This document shows, piece after piece, positions 12,374-24,396 of a stretch of 64,000 bases of DNA (within the stretch, counting starts at the first letter, position 1; each line of letters starts with the position of its first letter). The stretch is from Melastoma dodecandrum (Eukaryota > Streptophyta > Magnoliopsida > Myrtales > Melastomataceae). Location of the stretch: contig JARUPY010000045.1 of NCBI GenBank assembly GCA_029817715.1, positions 682,001 to 746,000 of the forward strand, read 5' to 3'. Below the pieces are notes generated by a model that did no database searches, was not told the DNA's origin, and saw only the letters and a list, made by a program, of their open reading frames with translations. Both the position numbers and the translations under genes were made by a program.

Positions 12374-13870
12374 TTTTCCTGATTTATTGGATTGGCTTCC
12401 TCATTTCCTTTATGTTTTCTTACCAGGGCACCGATAAAGTTTTAGCCACTAACCTGCGAGGTAGTAACGAACTTTTAACCGGGAAGGAATTCGAGGGTAT
12501 GTCCAATCTCAGGTTTCTCAAAATTCGAGAAGATGGAGCAGGATTAAGTGGGAACTTTAGGAATTTCCGGACGAATCTATTGTGGCTGCGTTGGGATAAG
12601 TTTCATTTCAGACCTAATCCCTATTTCTTCCAGATGGACAGCCTCGTCATTCTCCAGATCTTGGGGTATGGAATTACGGATGATTCAATGAAAGACATGG
12701 TATTAATTTCCTTTCCCTTGTATCCATCTCTCATGAAGCAGAAAATCAACATTAACTAATCATGGGACGATACTCGTTTTTGTTTTGTTTTAATAGAGAA
12801 TGGGTAATTTGAGAGTACTTGATATCTCGAATGCGGGGATTACAAGACTGCCCGACCTCTCTCGTTTCCCAAAGCTGGAGATAATTGATCTTCGCGTTTG
12901 CATAAAATTGAAAGAAATCCACAGTTCTATCGGTGTATTAGGGAATCTTAAACGCCTGAATATAGGCTTCTGTTTTAAGTTGACAAGATTACCAGAAGAG
13001 CTTGGATCCGCAAAAGCTCTACAAGAGCTCATTTTGCTCTGGTGTGAAGGAATTTCGGAGCTGCCAGAGTCTATTGGGAGGCTAGGGGACCTGAGAATAC
13101 TCCGTGGGATCGGGACTGGGATATGGAAGCTACCTTCCTCGATCGGCAATCTAAAGAGCCTTGAGGTGTTGGAAATTAACGGATTTCCCCTTTATGCTAG
13201 AATTCCAATGTCAAAGCTTGCAAGATGCAATCTTTCCGGACTCGCCAGCCTCCGATCGTTGACGTTAATTGGTCTCAATGAGGACTTAGAGGGGATAGAG
13301 AAGCTATATGGGTTGCAGAAATTAAAGTTGAAGGATGTTGGTGGTATTCTTTCTACCAATTTGGGTTCCATGTCTAGGCTGGAAGATCTCTATCTACATT
13401 CTAGGAAAAACATTTCATCCGCATTGCAGCTTCCTTCGTCCTTGCGTAGATTGACACTCGAGAGATGTTGGCGGTCAATGCAGAGCCGGAGTTCGCTGGA
13501 TGGACGAGATAATATTGGAAATACGAGATATCCTATCAGGTTGTCAGATTTAGGATCGTTGAGGAAGCTTTGCTCGTTACAAGTGTGGTTTTGTGAACTC
13601 ATCGACTTTTCCGGGGTTGAGAGGATGGAGCTCTTGGAGAAATTAAGTGTCTGTTGGTGTGGTGATATCGTGGGTGAAATTGCAGACCTGTCAAACTTGA
13701 GAAGATTGAAGAGGGTGGAGTTTTATTCATGCAACTCTCTGACATGCGTGCCTTGTATGGCGGGAGACTGCCACTTGAAGATTGATCTCTGCAGGGAATT
13801 GGACTCATTTGAAGGCCCGTATCGACAATACCACAACAAACGAAAAAGGAGAGAACTGGAAGTTGAATGA
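10131..13870 (+). CDS. TIR-NBS-LRR disease-resistance protein with two N-terminal hydrophobic segments
   Basis: Five-exon model: 10131-10290, 10371-11043, 11195-12320, 12427-12699, 12797-13870, all GT/AG, with phases that join to exactly 1102 codons. Residues 5-26 and about 55-76 are hydrophobic. The TIR domain is at about 128-270: YDVFVSFRGPDTR, and the presumed catalytic Glu in WCLREL. The NB-ARC follows with P-loop GMGGIGKTT near 334, kinase-2 VLIIFDDV, IIIVTTRD, GLPL-type GNLPLAL, and MHD in WMHDLIREMG near 614. Leucine-rich repeats fill about 665-1090, and the tail has a basic NKRKRRE. All key motifs are present and no stop or frameshift is seen, so it looks functional. Such receptors recognise pathogen effectors and signal through TIR NADase activity. 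A start at ATG 10140 (same frame) or at 10534 (without the membrane segments) is possible. It lies between the two copies of the duplication. Confidence 0.88.
12327..12373 (+). repeat. AAT microsatellite in TNL intron 3
   Basis: About 15 uninterrupted ATA/AAT triplets directly after the donor GTGAGA at 12321. Likely to vary in length between individuals. Confidence 0.9.
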
Positions 13871-14164
13871 TGTACTTTGCCTCAACTGGATGATTAACGT
13901 TGTATTCAATCATTGTGTCTCTTAACTCAGGAATTCATTAAAGAGGCCTAAGACAAATATTATTCATTTCACTTCCTGGTTCTGAAAGTATTCATTTCAC
14001 TTCCTTGTTCTGCAATTTTTCTTGGGTCGCCGAAATTGAAGAAAGCGGATATGCTCGATGATTTGGGTTTGCAGGACTTTCCTGGGATGTTCGAGTTGAA
14101 CATGTGGAGAGAGTGAAATGGTATGCACCACACATCCGCCATCTTGTCGCTGACGTGACATGCA
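13871..14164. other. 3' region of the TNL and boundary of copy A'
   Basis: Holds the presumed TNL 3' untranslated region and a repeated phrase 'attcatttcacttcct'. No gene recognised. The match to copy A begins at about 14165. Confidence 0.5.
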
Positions 14165-16788
14165 GACATACCCAGAGGTGATTTCGTTCTCCATTGGCTA
14201 ATGATGTTCAAACTCCATTACCAGTTGCGAATTCCGAATGCATTAAAAACCTGTGGTTAGTTCCATGTCTTGCACTAGATATGCGCCCATCTGTCATTTT
14301 TCATCTGTTAGATGTCGAAATAGTCTTGCAACAATACTTCAAAAATGTTCCATTTCGAGTGGAAAGAGTTGTGCTGCTTTGTTTAGGGAAAGACCTATGA
14401 TAACAGCTATAAAACTCGATAACCATTCACATTTCAATTCACAAAAGGTTTGCGTCATCTAGAAAACTCGAAGCACATACAACATCTACTATATGCTCCA
14501 AGAATATATGAAAGATATTTGGGTAACGGATGCATCGGGCTCGAACCTAGGGAGATCATTGTGCATCAAACTAGGATGGACCGTGACTTGTGCACCAAAA
14601 GAAATCACCCGACGATGCCAGTTTAGTGCCTCCACTGACCTTAGAACAGCTTTGCTGGCTGCTGAGTCTTGCTTCTCATCATTGTGCAAAATTGGTCGTA
14701 GTCAATCCTCCCGTTCTGTATCAGAGAGCTTATGTATCCAGTGTGGAACTATCGGAAACGGATTGGGCTGATGGAGCCCGACAAAATAAAGCCCCTTTAG
14801 CATCAAAGCCCGTGACCGTGGTTTGACTATTAAGGTAGAGGGTATTTGAGTCTTTACATCTGTGAGTTGTTGTAACGGACAACGCGGACAGAATTGTTAA
14901 AAAGGGGTGAAAGAATGCAACAGACTGCATTCTGGTTTTTCTGCAGAAAATGAAAATTCTCTCCCCCTCCGCCTTCTTCTTCCTCACCTTTTTCTGATTC
15001 ACACCATCAATCTACACATCCAGCAAAGGGGAACCAAAACGAAAAATCTGCATAAACTAAAGAAAATTGTAGCATGACTACTTACATTGTCTTTGTCCAC
15101 CTCGCGATTATATCCTTGATGTCAGCTTCATCCCCAATTCCGTGCTCTTTCATCGCAGCTTCCAACTCATCCTTGGCGATATAGCTTGATGCACATTATG
15201 AAGAAAGAGTCGATCACACCACAAATGAGTGTTCCCTTAGGGACATGGCAAGGACTTATTTTCGAGTCCCGAACACCTTAACACGAGTATTAAAGATTAC
15301 TCCTAGGCAGAGTATTGAAGCTACTAGTAATAATTTAAGAGGCTTACCCACTGCCATCCTTGTCGAAATACGGAAACGCAGAGTACAGGTGCTCGTCTCT
15401 CTCCAGTTTATGTCGATGCATAGTAGCTGAAATAAACTCAATATAGTCAATAGTCCTGTTTCTGTCGACATCTGCCTGAAAAACACCACATCCATGAGTT
15501 GCAATCAATCGACGAGGCAACTCCAGATTAGTTGAGTAACAATGGGCTGACCGCATCCATAAGTTGCTGGACTTCCGCCTCTGATAGCCTCGACCCAAGT
15601 CGAGCCAAACCAGTCTTTAGCTCTTCGTAGGTGATTGTCCCACTATTGTCCGTATCCAAATTGGTGAACATAGCTTTGAGACCTTTGATGTCCTCTTCGG
15701 AGAGATTCGCAGCAATAACCTAAAAAAATTTACAAACTAATCTCATCAGAGAAAAGATGGTTCACAATATTCGAGGATTAACTTTCAGAAATGATCATAA
15801 GCTCAGACCAATCACAAGGTCCATCGAACACGAGATCAACCAGGAATCGAGCTTTAACCTTCCTCGATGTAGACAGACAACCCAAAATCAGTGGCCTTGA
15901 GCATGGCATTCTCGTCCTTGCTAGCTAGGAGGAAATTCTCCGGCTTCAGATCCCGGTGCATCACCCCCATGAAGTGACATATATGAACCACATTCACAAT
16001 GGAGCGGCAAACAGCGGCAGCTGTCCTCTCGCTGTAATGCCCCTTAGCAATGATCCTGTCAAACAACTCCCCACCTGTGCACAACTCCTGTTGGAAAAGG
16101 TTTTGATGATGAGCCAGACCTCTGTGCCACAGAAGGTCGAACATTCTTGGCTTTGATGATGAGCCTGACCCTCTGTACTACAGAAGGTCGAACATTCTAT
16201 TCTACAGAAGCTTCTATTATTAAGGACTTCTTGTAAGAATTATTTTTGTAATTAAATGATTAGTTTTCAATTATTTAATTACGAAATATGCTTAATTTGA
16301 TTAAGATATTTATCTGATCAAATTACCACGATTTGGTTTCCAAATAATCATATTGGAGATAATATTTCTTATAGAAGGAAATAAGATCTCTATTTATGGA
16401 AAGGTTCTACTAGACGGTCTACAGGCTTCTGTAAGCTTAATTGACCACTATACGACCGTTATTTGCAAACCTATCACTACCACCTGTCTAGATACGTCCT
16501 CCTATGTATCTTTAATAGGATGGAACGAATTATTACCCTAATGGAAATAAATCTTCGATTATTTTCATTTGTAGAAGGCTATCGAGCAGAACCTTCTGCG
16601 ATACCTTCTGTGCTGCATTATTTAGGGAAACTATCATATTCTTATTTTATTTTTATATGATTATCTTCCTTGCTGAATGTATGCACGTGTATATCATTTT
16701 GTCTATTTTGTAAACTAACTTTTAATTTCTTGTTTTGCAAATTTCGTTTTTATCTTTTCCCATTTATATTTTCTTCTTAGACTTTGTG

Positions 16789-16795
16789 TATAAAA
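16789..16795 (+). promoter_or_regulatory. TATA box in the Copia 5' LTR
   Basis: TATAAAA followed by ggccatgctctctctcc. It places the transcript start near 16820, so U3 is about 730 bp and R-U5 about 1.9 kb. Confidence 0.6.
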
Positions 16796-17439
16796 GGCCA
16801 TGCTCTCTCTCCCATTAATAGAACAACGAATCCATCCATCCCATTCTGTCCAGAGAGAGCGTGAGCTTCATTTGTTTTAACTTCCTTAGTTCTCTCATTC
16901 TTTCATTCGTTTTGAGTTAGTCACACGAGGAGCACTAGCGACGGATGGCTGCATCGTTGGTGAAACCTTCTGGGAGAGTGACTCGGGGGCTCGAGGGACT
17001 CGGCTGGAAGCTGCAGGAGACGTTGTTGGAAGCGTGTGTACGTGGGCAACGTGCAGCGGGCCGGAGAGAAGGGCTGAACCTCGGGAGCACAGAAGGTGAG
17101 GGACTGACCAGCTTCTGTTGTGTAGAACTCTGTGTGCAGGAACCTAGGACGGAGGCTGCCGTCTGCTTGCGTGGGGTTTGCCACGTGCTTGCGCAGGGTC
17201 TGCTGCGTGCTTGCGTAGGGTATGCTACGTGCTTGTGTGGGGTACGCCACATAGTCGCTATCTCGAGGAGATCGTGCAGGTCGTGTGGAGCCGCCGGAGG
17301 GAAAATCCATCCTTGAACAGGGGTTGCTGTTCGCTTGCGTAGGGTCCGCTACGTGCTCGCGTGGGGTACGCCACGAAGTCGTTTTCCTTAAGAGGATTGC
17401 GCATTTGGTTACCTAGTTAGTCACGTTAACGCGTGCAAC

Positions 17440-18420
17440 CTTCTGTTGTGCAGAATCTTCGGATCTGTATAACCTCCTGTAGAGCAGAACCTTCAGGTCT
17501 GAATCTACTTTAGTGCAGAACCTTACGGTCTGTACAACTCTCTGTAGTACAGAACCCTACGGGTCTGTGCATACATTTTCCTGGTCACTTTTGCTACAGA
17601 ACCTCACGGTCTGTTCAGTAGAAGGTCGACTACCCTTGGTACAGAATCTTTCAGATCTGTGCTTCTCAACTAAGTCATTTTCCTATACAGAACCTTCTGT
17701 TGTGGATTGGCATACTCGGTACAGAACCCTCTGTGTTGTACCTACCTTCTTCGACACAGAACCCTCTGTGTTGTGCCTAAGCTTCTTCGACACAGAACCC
17801 TCTGTGTTGTGCCTACCTTCTTCGACACAGAACCCTCTGTGTTGTGCCTACCTTCTTCGACACAGAACCCTCTGTGTTGTGCCTACCTTCTTCGACACAG
17901 AACCCTCTGTGTTGTGCCTACCTTCTTCGACACAGAACCCTCTGTGTTGTGCCTTACCTTCTTCGACACAGAACCCTCTGTGTTGTGCCTACCTTCTTCG
18001 ACACAGAACCCTCTGTGTTGTGCCTTACCTTCTTCGATACAGAACCTTCTGGTCTGTATTGTGCCTAAGCTTCTTCGACACAGAACCCTCTGGTCTGTGT
18101 TGTGCCTTATCTTCTTCGACACAGAACCTTCTGGTCTGTGTTGTGCCTAACGTTCTACGATACAGAACCTTCTGGTCTGTATTGAGCCTACCCTCTTTGA
18201 CACAGAACCCTCTGTGTTGTGTCTACTCTCTTCGACACAGAACCTTCTGGTCTGTGTTGTGCCTTACCCTCTACGATACAGAACCTTCTGGTCTGTATTG
18301 AGCCTAAGTTACTATAGTACAGAACCTTCGGGTTTGTGCTACATAACGAGCCTCTACGGCACAGAACCTTCTGGTCTGTGTTCTGCCACTCAAGCCTCTA
18401 TTGTACAGAACCCTACGGGT
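17440..18420 (+). repeat. Array of ACAGA...TCTGT hairpins with a 35 bp minisatellite core
   Basis: About 25 copies of a small inverted repeat: ACAGA, one unpaired A, an inner stem, a short loop, the inner stem complement, then TCTGT. Examples are at 17549-17568 (inner stem CCC/GGG) and 17641-17660 (TCT/AGA). From about 17735 to 18050 the array becomes a 35 bp tandem repeat built on ACAGAACCCTCTGT. Long open frames here are only translations of the repeat. Confidence 0.85.
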
Positions 18421-18706
18421 TTGCTTTTAGTTGCTATCATTTGTGTAACTTGTACTGAGATACATTTGAGTGGAAACCATCCAAATATCTGGGTGAAGAG
18501 TGGACGTAAGCAATTTGCTGAACCACTATAAAAATCCTTGTGTCCATCAAACAAATTTGCGTACACAATCAAACGTTCTGTCTTACAGAAACTTACAGGC
18601 TCTGTTTAACAGAAGCTTTTCATTCCGCTGCGGGGTAAAACGAAAAAGCGTTAAAATCCGAATTTGGAGATTAACACTAATTCACCCCCCCTCTTAGTGT
18701 AACAAT

Positions 18707-18718
18707 TGGTATCAGAGC
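18707..18718 (+). other. Primer-binding site (initiator tRNA-Met)
   Basis: TGGTATCAGAGC, the standard complement of the plant initiator methionine tRNA 3' end, two bases after the LTR. Confidence 0.9.
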
Positions 18719-18719
18719 G

Positions 18720-19440
18720 GGTTCAACAGAGGCTTAACAGCTTGTTGTAGATCCTTGAAAAGCTCTTTCCAGCTACACACTCATCTCCACAGAAGCTCTT
18801 AGCTCTGTGACTGGTTCTATTCTGTAGAAGCCTACGCTCTATCAGAATCAACCCGCTACTGCACAGAAGCTTTAAGCTCTGTGAAAATCAACTTGGTTCT
18901 ATTCTGTAGAAGCTTACGCTCTATCAGAATTTAACCTCTGTTCCACAGAAGCACCTTGTTCTGTGAGAAACTATTTGTGTCTTCTCTGTAGAAGCTTACG
19001 CTCTATCAGAAGCTACCTTCTATTCAACAGAAGCTTGCGCTCTGTTTGAAAACAACATCTGGAATAAGTGTTCTACTCAACAGAGACTGAACTAAACTTT
19101 TCCATCCTCCAGAAGCTTCAAGCTCTGTGAGTATTAAATTGTAATACTCTGTAGAACTCTGCATTCTATCAGAATCTATTCAACAGAAGCGTACGCTCTG
19201 TGAATATCACATTTGGCATTTTGTTTCTATTCTGCAGAAGCTTGCTGCTCTGCGAGAATTCAACAACTGCCACCTGAAAGAAATTCTCAGTTCTGTCATA
19301 TTGACACTCGTGCTCTATTTAACAGAGGCCTGATTGTTGACTTGACGACTGACTTCTACCCAACAGAAGCTTGCTTCTTTGTTGAGGTTCTATTCGTCAA
19401 CGTTCTGTTCTATAGAAGCGTAATACTCTATACGAATCGA
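18720..19440 (+). repeat. Leader hairpin array of the Copia element
   Basis: About 14 hairpins of the LTR type, alternating between ACAGAAGC...GCTCTGT (18789-18808, 18863-18882, 19183-19201) and TCTGTAGAAGC...GCTCTATCAGA (18821-18846 and later). Stem changes are matched on the other side. Confidence 0.8.
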
Positions 19441-19444
19441 ACAT

Positions 19445-19781
19445 ATGGCTGAAAACTATAATGTGCCTAAACCACATGTTGGGAATCCTCCCATTTTCGA
19501 TGGTAAGAATTTTTCCTACTGGAAAATTCGTATGAGCGCATTTGTTGATGCAATTGACGAAGACTTATGGTCTTATATAGAAGATGGTCCTCCTTCTATA
19601 CCAGAGAACCAACAATTTGATCGAGAAGGTCATCCTACACGGGAATACCTTAAGATCAGACGACTCACTAAAACGGCAAAGTATTTGATGTTCAATGCTA
19701 TGTCAGAAGGTGAATTCGTCAAAGTTTCAACTTGCACTTCGGGCAAGGAAATCTGGGATAAACTTGTCACCATGTATATTG
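19445..19781 (+). pseudogene. Truncated Copia gag
   Basis: ATG at 19445 opens a frame with FDGKNFSYWKIRMSAFVDAI, KTAKYLMFNAMSEGEF and KEIWDKLVTMYIGT, the N-terminal half of a Copia gag (UBN2 type). It fuses to LTR repeat sequence at 19781, so it lacks the zinc knuckle, protease, integrase and RT. Confidence 0.8.
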
Positions 19782-20444
19782 GAACCCTCTGGTCTGTGTT
19801 GTGCCTAAGCTTCTTCGACACAGAACCCTCTGGTCTGTGTTGTGCCTAAGCTTCTTCGATACAGAACCCTCTGGTCTGTGTTGTGCCTAAGCTTCTTCGA
19901 CACAGAACCCTCTGGTCTGTGTTGTGCCTACCTTCTTCGACACAAAACCTTCTGTGTTGTGTCTACTCTCTTCGACACAGAACCTTCTGGTCTGTGTTGT
20001 GCCTTACTCTCTACGATACAGAACCTTCTGGTCTGTATTGAGCCTAAGTTACTATAGTACAGAACCTTCGGGTTTGTGCTACATAACGAGCCTCTACGGC
20101 ACAGAACCTTCTGGTCTGTGTTCTGCCACTCAAGCCTCTATTGTACAGAACCCTACGGGTTTGCTTTTAGTTGCTATCATTTGTGTAACTTGTACTGAGA
20201 TACATTTGAGTGGAAACCATCCAAATATCTGGGTGAAGAGTGGACGTAAGCAATTTGCTGAACCACTATAAAAATCCTTGTGTCCATCAAACAAATTTGC
20301 ATACACAAACAAACGTTCTGTCTTATAGAAACTTACAGGCTCTGTTTAACAGAAGCTTTTCATTCCGCTGCGGGGTAAAATGAAAAAGGGTTAAAATCCA
20401 ATTTTGGAGATTAACACTAATTCAACCCCCCTCTTAGTGTAACA
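19782..20444 (+). repeat. Remnant of the 3' LTR of the Copia element
   Basis: Matches the last part of the 5' LTR (about 18060-18704), including five to eight hairpin units. Its first roughly 2 kb is gone, removed with gag-pol. The junction falls in the hairpin array, where short repeats could have recombined. Confidence 0.8.
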
Positions 20445-20555
20445 ACTCCATCACGAGATGCACCGATTACCGATCCTCATACGCACCCTTAAACTCGACA
20501 ATATTCGACTGCCCCGACAAATGCTGCATAATCTGAATCACCCTCTTGATATCAT

Positions 20556-21066
20556 TGTAAGCGAATTTGATCGCTAACCCAAGATCACCGTATCGATTTG
20601 GGACACCAAAAAAAAACGGGGAAAACGGAGGCGTACCTGATTGCGCCATAATCTCCAATACAAAAGCGGAAGCCAAGATCCGAGAGTACGAACTGCAAGA
20701 ACAATCAGGAAAGTGCCCTAGGTCTTCCCCTCCCTCCTGACGAGACGGCCGATGGAACTATCTGATTAATACATCAGTGGGAGAGGGGACCTAGCGCTAT
20801 TATAAACGTGACAGGCCCTTCCATCACGGGCTTATGTCAACATTAGGCCTACACCGAGTTGCCGTCTAGCCCACATCATACAATAACGAGATGTCGCAAA
20901 AGTCCATAACAAAGATCACCGAACCTCAATGGACTATCATGCATTGTCCCGTAATCAACATACAACCCGGTTTTTCAAGATAGACAAAATATAATTAATT
21001 ATAGCCCAAAGGAATTTTATAAACAAAACAAAAGAAAGAAAACAAAGGTTCAATAAAATTCCAACA
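20556..21066 (-). repeat. 3' LTR of the young Copia element
   Basis: Nearly identical to 26556-27065. A polypurine tract precedes it on the minus strand. Confidence 0.93.
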
Positions 21067-21080
21067 TTCTCCCACTGGGC
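21067..21080 (-). other. Polypurine tract
   Basis: Minus-strand GTGGGAGAA directly before the 3' LTR, as expected for second-strand priming. Confidence 0.75.
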
Positions 21081-21767
21081 TATGATTAATTTCAAAAGTT
21101 CAAAACCTTTAGTTTTAAAACGACTCTCGGGCTGTACACAGATATGGCCATATCATAGAAAACGATATACGGGACAACATCTCAAAACAACCTCGGCCAT
21201 CAAAAGTCGCTAACACCGAACCATGGCCGTCGTCACATCATTTACCGACATTAGACAACCATGATCACAAGCATCCACAACTCTAACGCCAATAGGTCAA
21301 TGTGGCGGTGTAGCCGAAAATAACATCCCTCAATGGTGATCATAATGATGTTATTTCCGGTCGGTCCTATAAATTTTCCTGTAACCTTTATACTTCATCG
21401 AAGTCGGGAAAATCCCTCTGTAACCTTTATATTTCACTGAAGTCAGAGAAAAACTTCTGTAACCTGCATACTTCAGCGAAATCAGAGTACCCATCCGTAA
21501 CCTTAATGCTTCAGAGAAGCCGGATGAAATAAACTGGCACTAATGCCACCATATGTCTCAAAAATAAAACTCGCGAGAACCTCAATGGTATCATCAGAGA
21601 CATGCTAATTTGACAAAACCGTCATGCTCAAGATAAACACCAGATCTTGAGACTTTCAAACATGTGCACATGTAACATTCAACAAAATGAATAACAGATG
21701 ATCATCATATAACATTAAAACCATCAAATGTCTCAAGTCATACATCAACATCCAACACAAACTCCCA

Positions 21768-24277
21768 CTAACCAAGTACATCAAAAGACTCTACCACCCC
21801 CATACTGGTAACATGAACCTGAAAAACACCAGGTGGTAATCCCTTGGTTAACGAGTCTGCAATCATCGCGTCAGTGCGGATGTGCTCAATCTCAACATCC
21901 CCTTTCTTTACATGATCCCTGACAGCGAGATATTTGATCTCTATATGTTTCGAACCACTCGAACTCTTATTGTTCTTCGAGAACATCACAGCTGCGCTGT
22001 TATCACAAAATATCCTAAGCGGCCTACATATAGAATCAACAACTACAAGCCCCAATATAAAGTTTCTTAGCCAAATAGCATGTGTCACTGCCCCATAACA
22101 TGCCACAAAATCTGCCTGCATAGTGGATGAAGCTGTCAGAGTTTGCTTCACACTTTTCCAAGAAACTGCTCCACCGGCCATCATGAATATGTATCCTGAA
22201 GTAGATTTCCTATCATCTGGGCATGTCCCAAAGTCAGAATCAGTATAACCCACTACTTCAAGACTATCTGAGCGCCTGTACACAAGCATATAATCACGTG
22301 TCCCCTTTAGATACCTCATAACTTTCTTGGCAGCCATCCAGTGATCAGGACCTGGATTAGACTGATATCTCCCAAGAACACTCACTGCAAATGCAATGTC
22401 CGGCCTAGTGCAAACCTGAGCATACATCAAACTCCCAACAGCACTAGCATAAGGTATACTCACCATCGACTTCTTTTCAAAGTCATTCTTAGGACACTGA
22501 TTTTTACTGAATTTGTCCCCCTTTTGTACAGGTGCAACACTAGGTTTACAACCCTCCATCTCAAAACGTTTCAATACTCTATCAATATATGCCCTTTGAG
22601 AGAGTCCCAATAGCCCACGAGATCTATCTCGACGTATATCTATGCCAAGAACAAAAGATGCCTCCCCAAGGTCTTTCATATCAAAAGACTTTGTCAACAT
22701 TATTTTGGTTTCACAGAGCAACCCAACATCACTACTAGCAAGGAGGATATCATCAACATACAAGACCAGAAAAATATACTTACTCCCACTGGTCTTTAGG
22801 TAGATGCAATGATCTACTTTATTTTCAACGAATCCAAAAGAAGTCACTACTTCATCAAATTTTAAGTACCACTGACGAGATGCCTGTTTCAGACCATAGA
22901 TAGACTTCTTAAGCTTACAAACCATGTTCTCCTTACCAATTTCCTCAAATCCCTCAGGTTGTTCCATATATACATCTTCTTCAAGACTACCGTTTAAAAA
23001 AGCAGTCTTAACATCCATCTGATGCAGTTCAAGATCAAAATGTGCAACCAAAGCCATGATAATACGAAAGCCATCCTTAGAGGAGACGGGAGAAAAGGTC
23101 TCGGTATAATCAATACCTGGTTGTTGTGTAAACCCTTTCGCCACTAATCTTGCCTTATAGCGATCCACCTTTCCATTGGCATCCCTCTTAGTTTTGAACA
23201 CCCATTTACACCCAACTGGTCGATGACCATCGGGTAAATTCACAAGCTCCCACACATCATTCTGTGACATCGAAGTCATTTCCTCTCGCATAGCATTAAG
23301 CCACATACTACTATGGGGAACAGAAACAGCCTCCCGATAGCTCAAAGGATCTGTCAAACTAACATCAGATTCACCAAGATAAACTATATAATCATCACTG
23401 ATAGCAGGTCGTCTTTGTCTAACAGACCTCCTGACAGGAGCCTCTTGAGAAGAAGACTCAGGCTGTGTGAAAAAATCATCAACAATGGGCTGTTCAGTAA
23501 CATCACTGGGTACAATCGGCACGTCACTATGTGGGATTGAAAGAGGAAAGAATACTTTCTCATTCTGCTCGAAAGTGTCTGAAACATCAACTCCAGTACT
23601 AACCTCATCAGCAACATCAAACTCCAAGAACCTTGCATTCATGGAGTCAATCACAGTCCTCCCACGACTAGGACAATAGAACCTGTACCCTTTAGACCTA
23701 TCAGGATATCCAATAAAAAAGCAACGAGAAGTCCTTGACTCGATTTTACTCATATGGGGATTGAAGATTTTAACCTCAGCAGGACACCCCCACACACGAA
23801 GATGATTAAGGCTAGGTTTACGACCAGTCCAAATTTCGAAAGGAGTTTTGGGAACATATTTTGAAGGAACACGATTAAGGATATACAAAGCATATCTAAG
23901 CGCTTCACCCCATAGAAAACAAGGTAGGTTAGACCTACTCATCATGCTTCTCATCATGTCCATAAGGGTGCGATTCGCCTTTCGGCCACACCATTTTGTT
24001 CGGGCGTATAAGGCATGGTATATTGTGGAACAATTCCACATTCCTGTAAGTACTTAGCAAACGGTCCCATTTGTTGCCCAGAACCATCATGTCTACCATA
24101 GTACTCACCACCACGATCAGACCGTACTACCTTAATCAATTTCTCTAACTGCTTCTCGACTTCAGTCTTAAATACTTTAAATTTGTCGAGAGCTTCTGAC
24201 TTCTCTTTAATGAAATAGAGATAGCCATACCGAGAAAAGTCATCTATAAATGTTATAAAATACTTGTTTCCACACAA
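21768..24277 (-). pseudogene. Copia pol: integrase, reverse transcriptase, RNase H
   Basis: Two minus-strand frames, 24277-23954 and 24041-21768, overlap and are offset by one base near 23975. The first carries the integrase catalytic region ([18 protein letters not shown]). The second continues it ([16 protein letters not shown]), then RT with [32 protein letters not shown] and the YVDD active site at 22750-22761. It ends with RNase H ([21 protein letters not shown], split here for length only, and [10 protein letters not shown]). The RT-RNase H part is complete. The frame break means that no single polyprotein is made. Confidence 0.9.
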
Positions 24278-24396
24278 AGTAGTAGGATAAGGTCCAGAGA
24301 TGTCAGTGTGGATGATTTCTAAAAGCTCTGAGCTACGAGTAGCTCCTTTCTTCTTAGACTTGGTGAATTTGCCTTTAATGCAATCTACACAAGTTT

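Larger units (their letters stand above)
16089..18704 (+). repeat. 5' LTR (2616 bp) of the hairpin-rich Copia element
   Basis: Starts TGTTGG after the target duplication, ends TGTAACA two bases before the primer site. Unusually long. It contains a TATA box at 16789, tandem phrases 'gttgcgtagggt/ctgctacgtgcttg' around 17150-17360, and the ACAGA...TCTGT hairpin array from about 17440 to 18420. Confidence 0.88.
16089..20444 (+). mobile_element. Copia-type LTR retrotransposon with long hairpin-rich LTR, internally deleted
   Basis: Flanked by actcc at 16084-16088 and 20445-20449, with ends TGTTGG and GTAACA. The 5' LTR is 16089-18704. A methionine-initiator tRNA primer site follows, then a long leader, the first third of gag, and an abrupt junction at about 19781 into the hairpin array of the 3' LTR, which keeps only its last 660 bp. 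Everything from mid-gag through pol and most of the 3' LTR has been deleted. The shared parts of the two LTRs differ at roughly 10 of 500 sites. The gag text and the LTR length suggest a SIRE-like lineage, but with no pol left this is tentative. Inserted into the first kinase exon. Confidence 0.9.

Noticed and set aside
17735..18050. Regular 35 bp direct repeats resembling a CRISPR array
   Set aside because: No unique spacers, the genome is eukaryotic, and the repeats sit inside an LTR.
17513..18301. Open frame of 262 codons with a repeated EPSVLCLPSSTQNP-like product
   Set aside because: It is a translation of the 35 bp tandem repeat; all three frames are open because the unit has no stops and is not a multiple of three. 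No start context or domain supports it.
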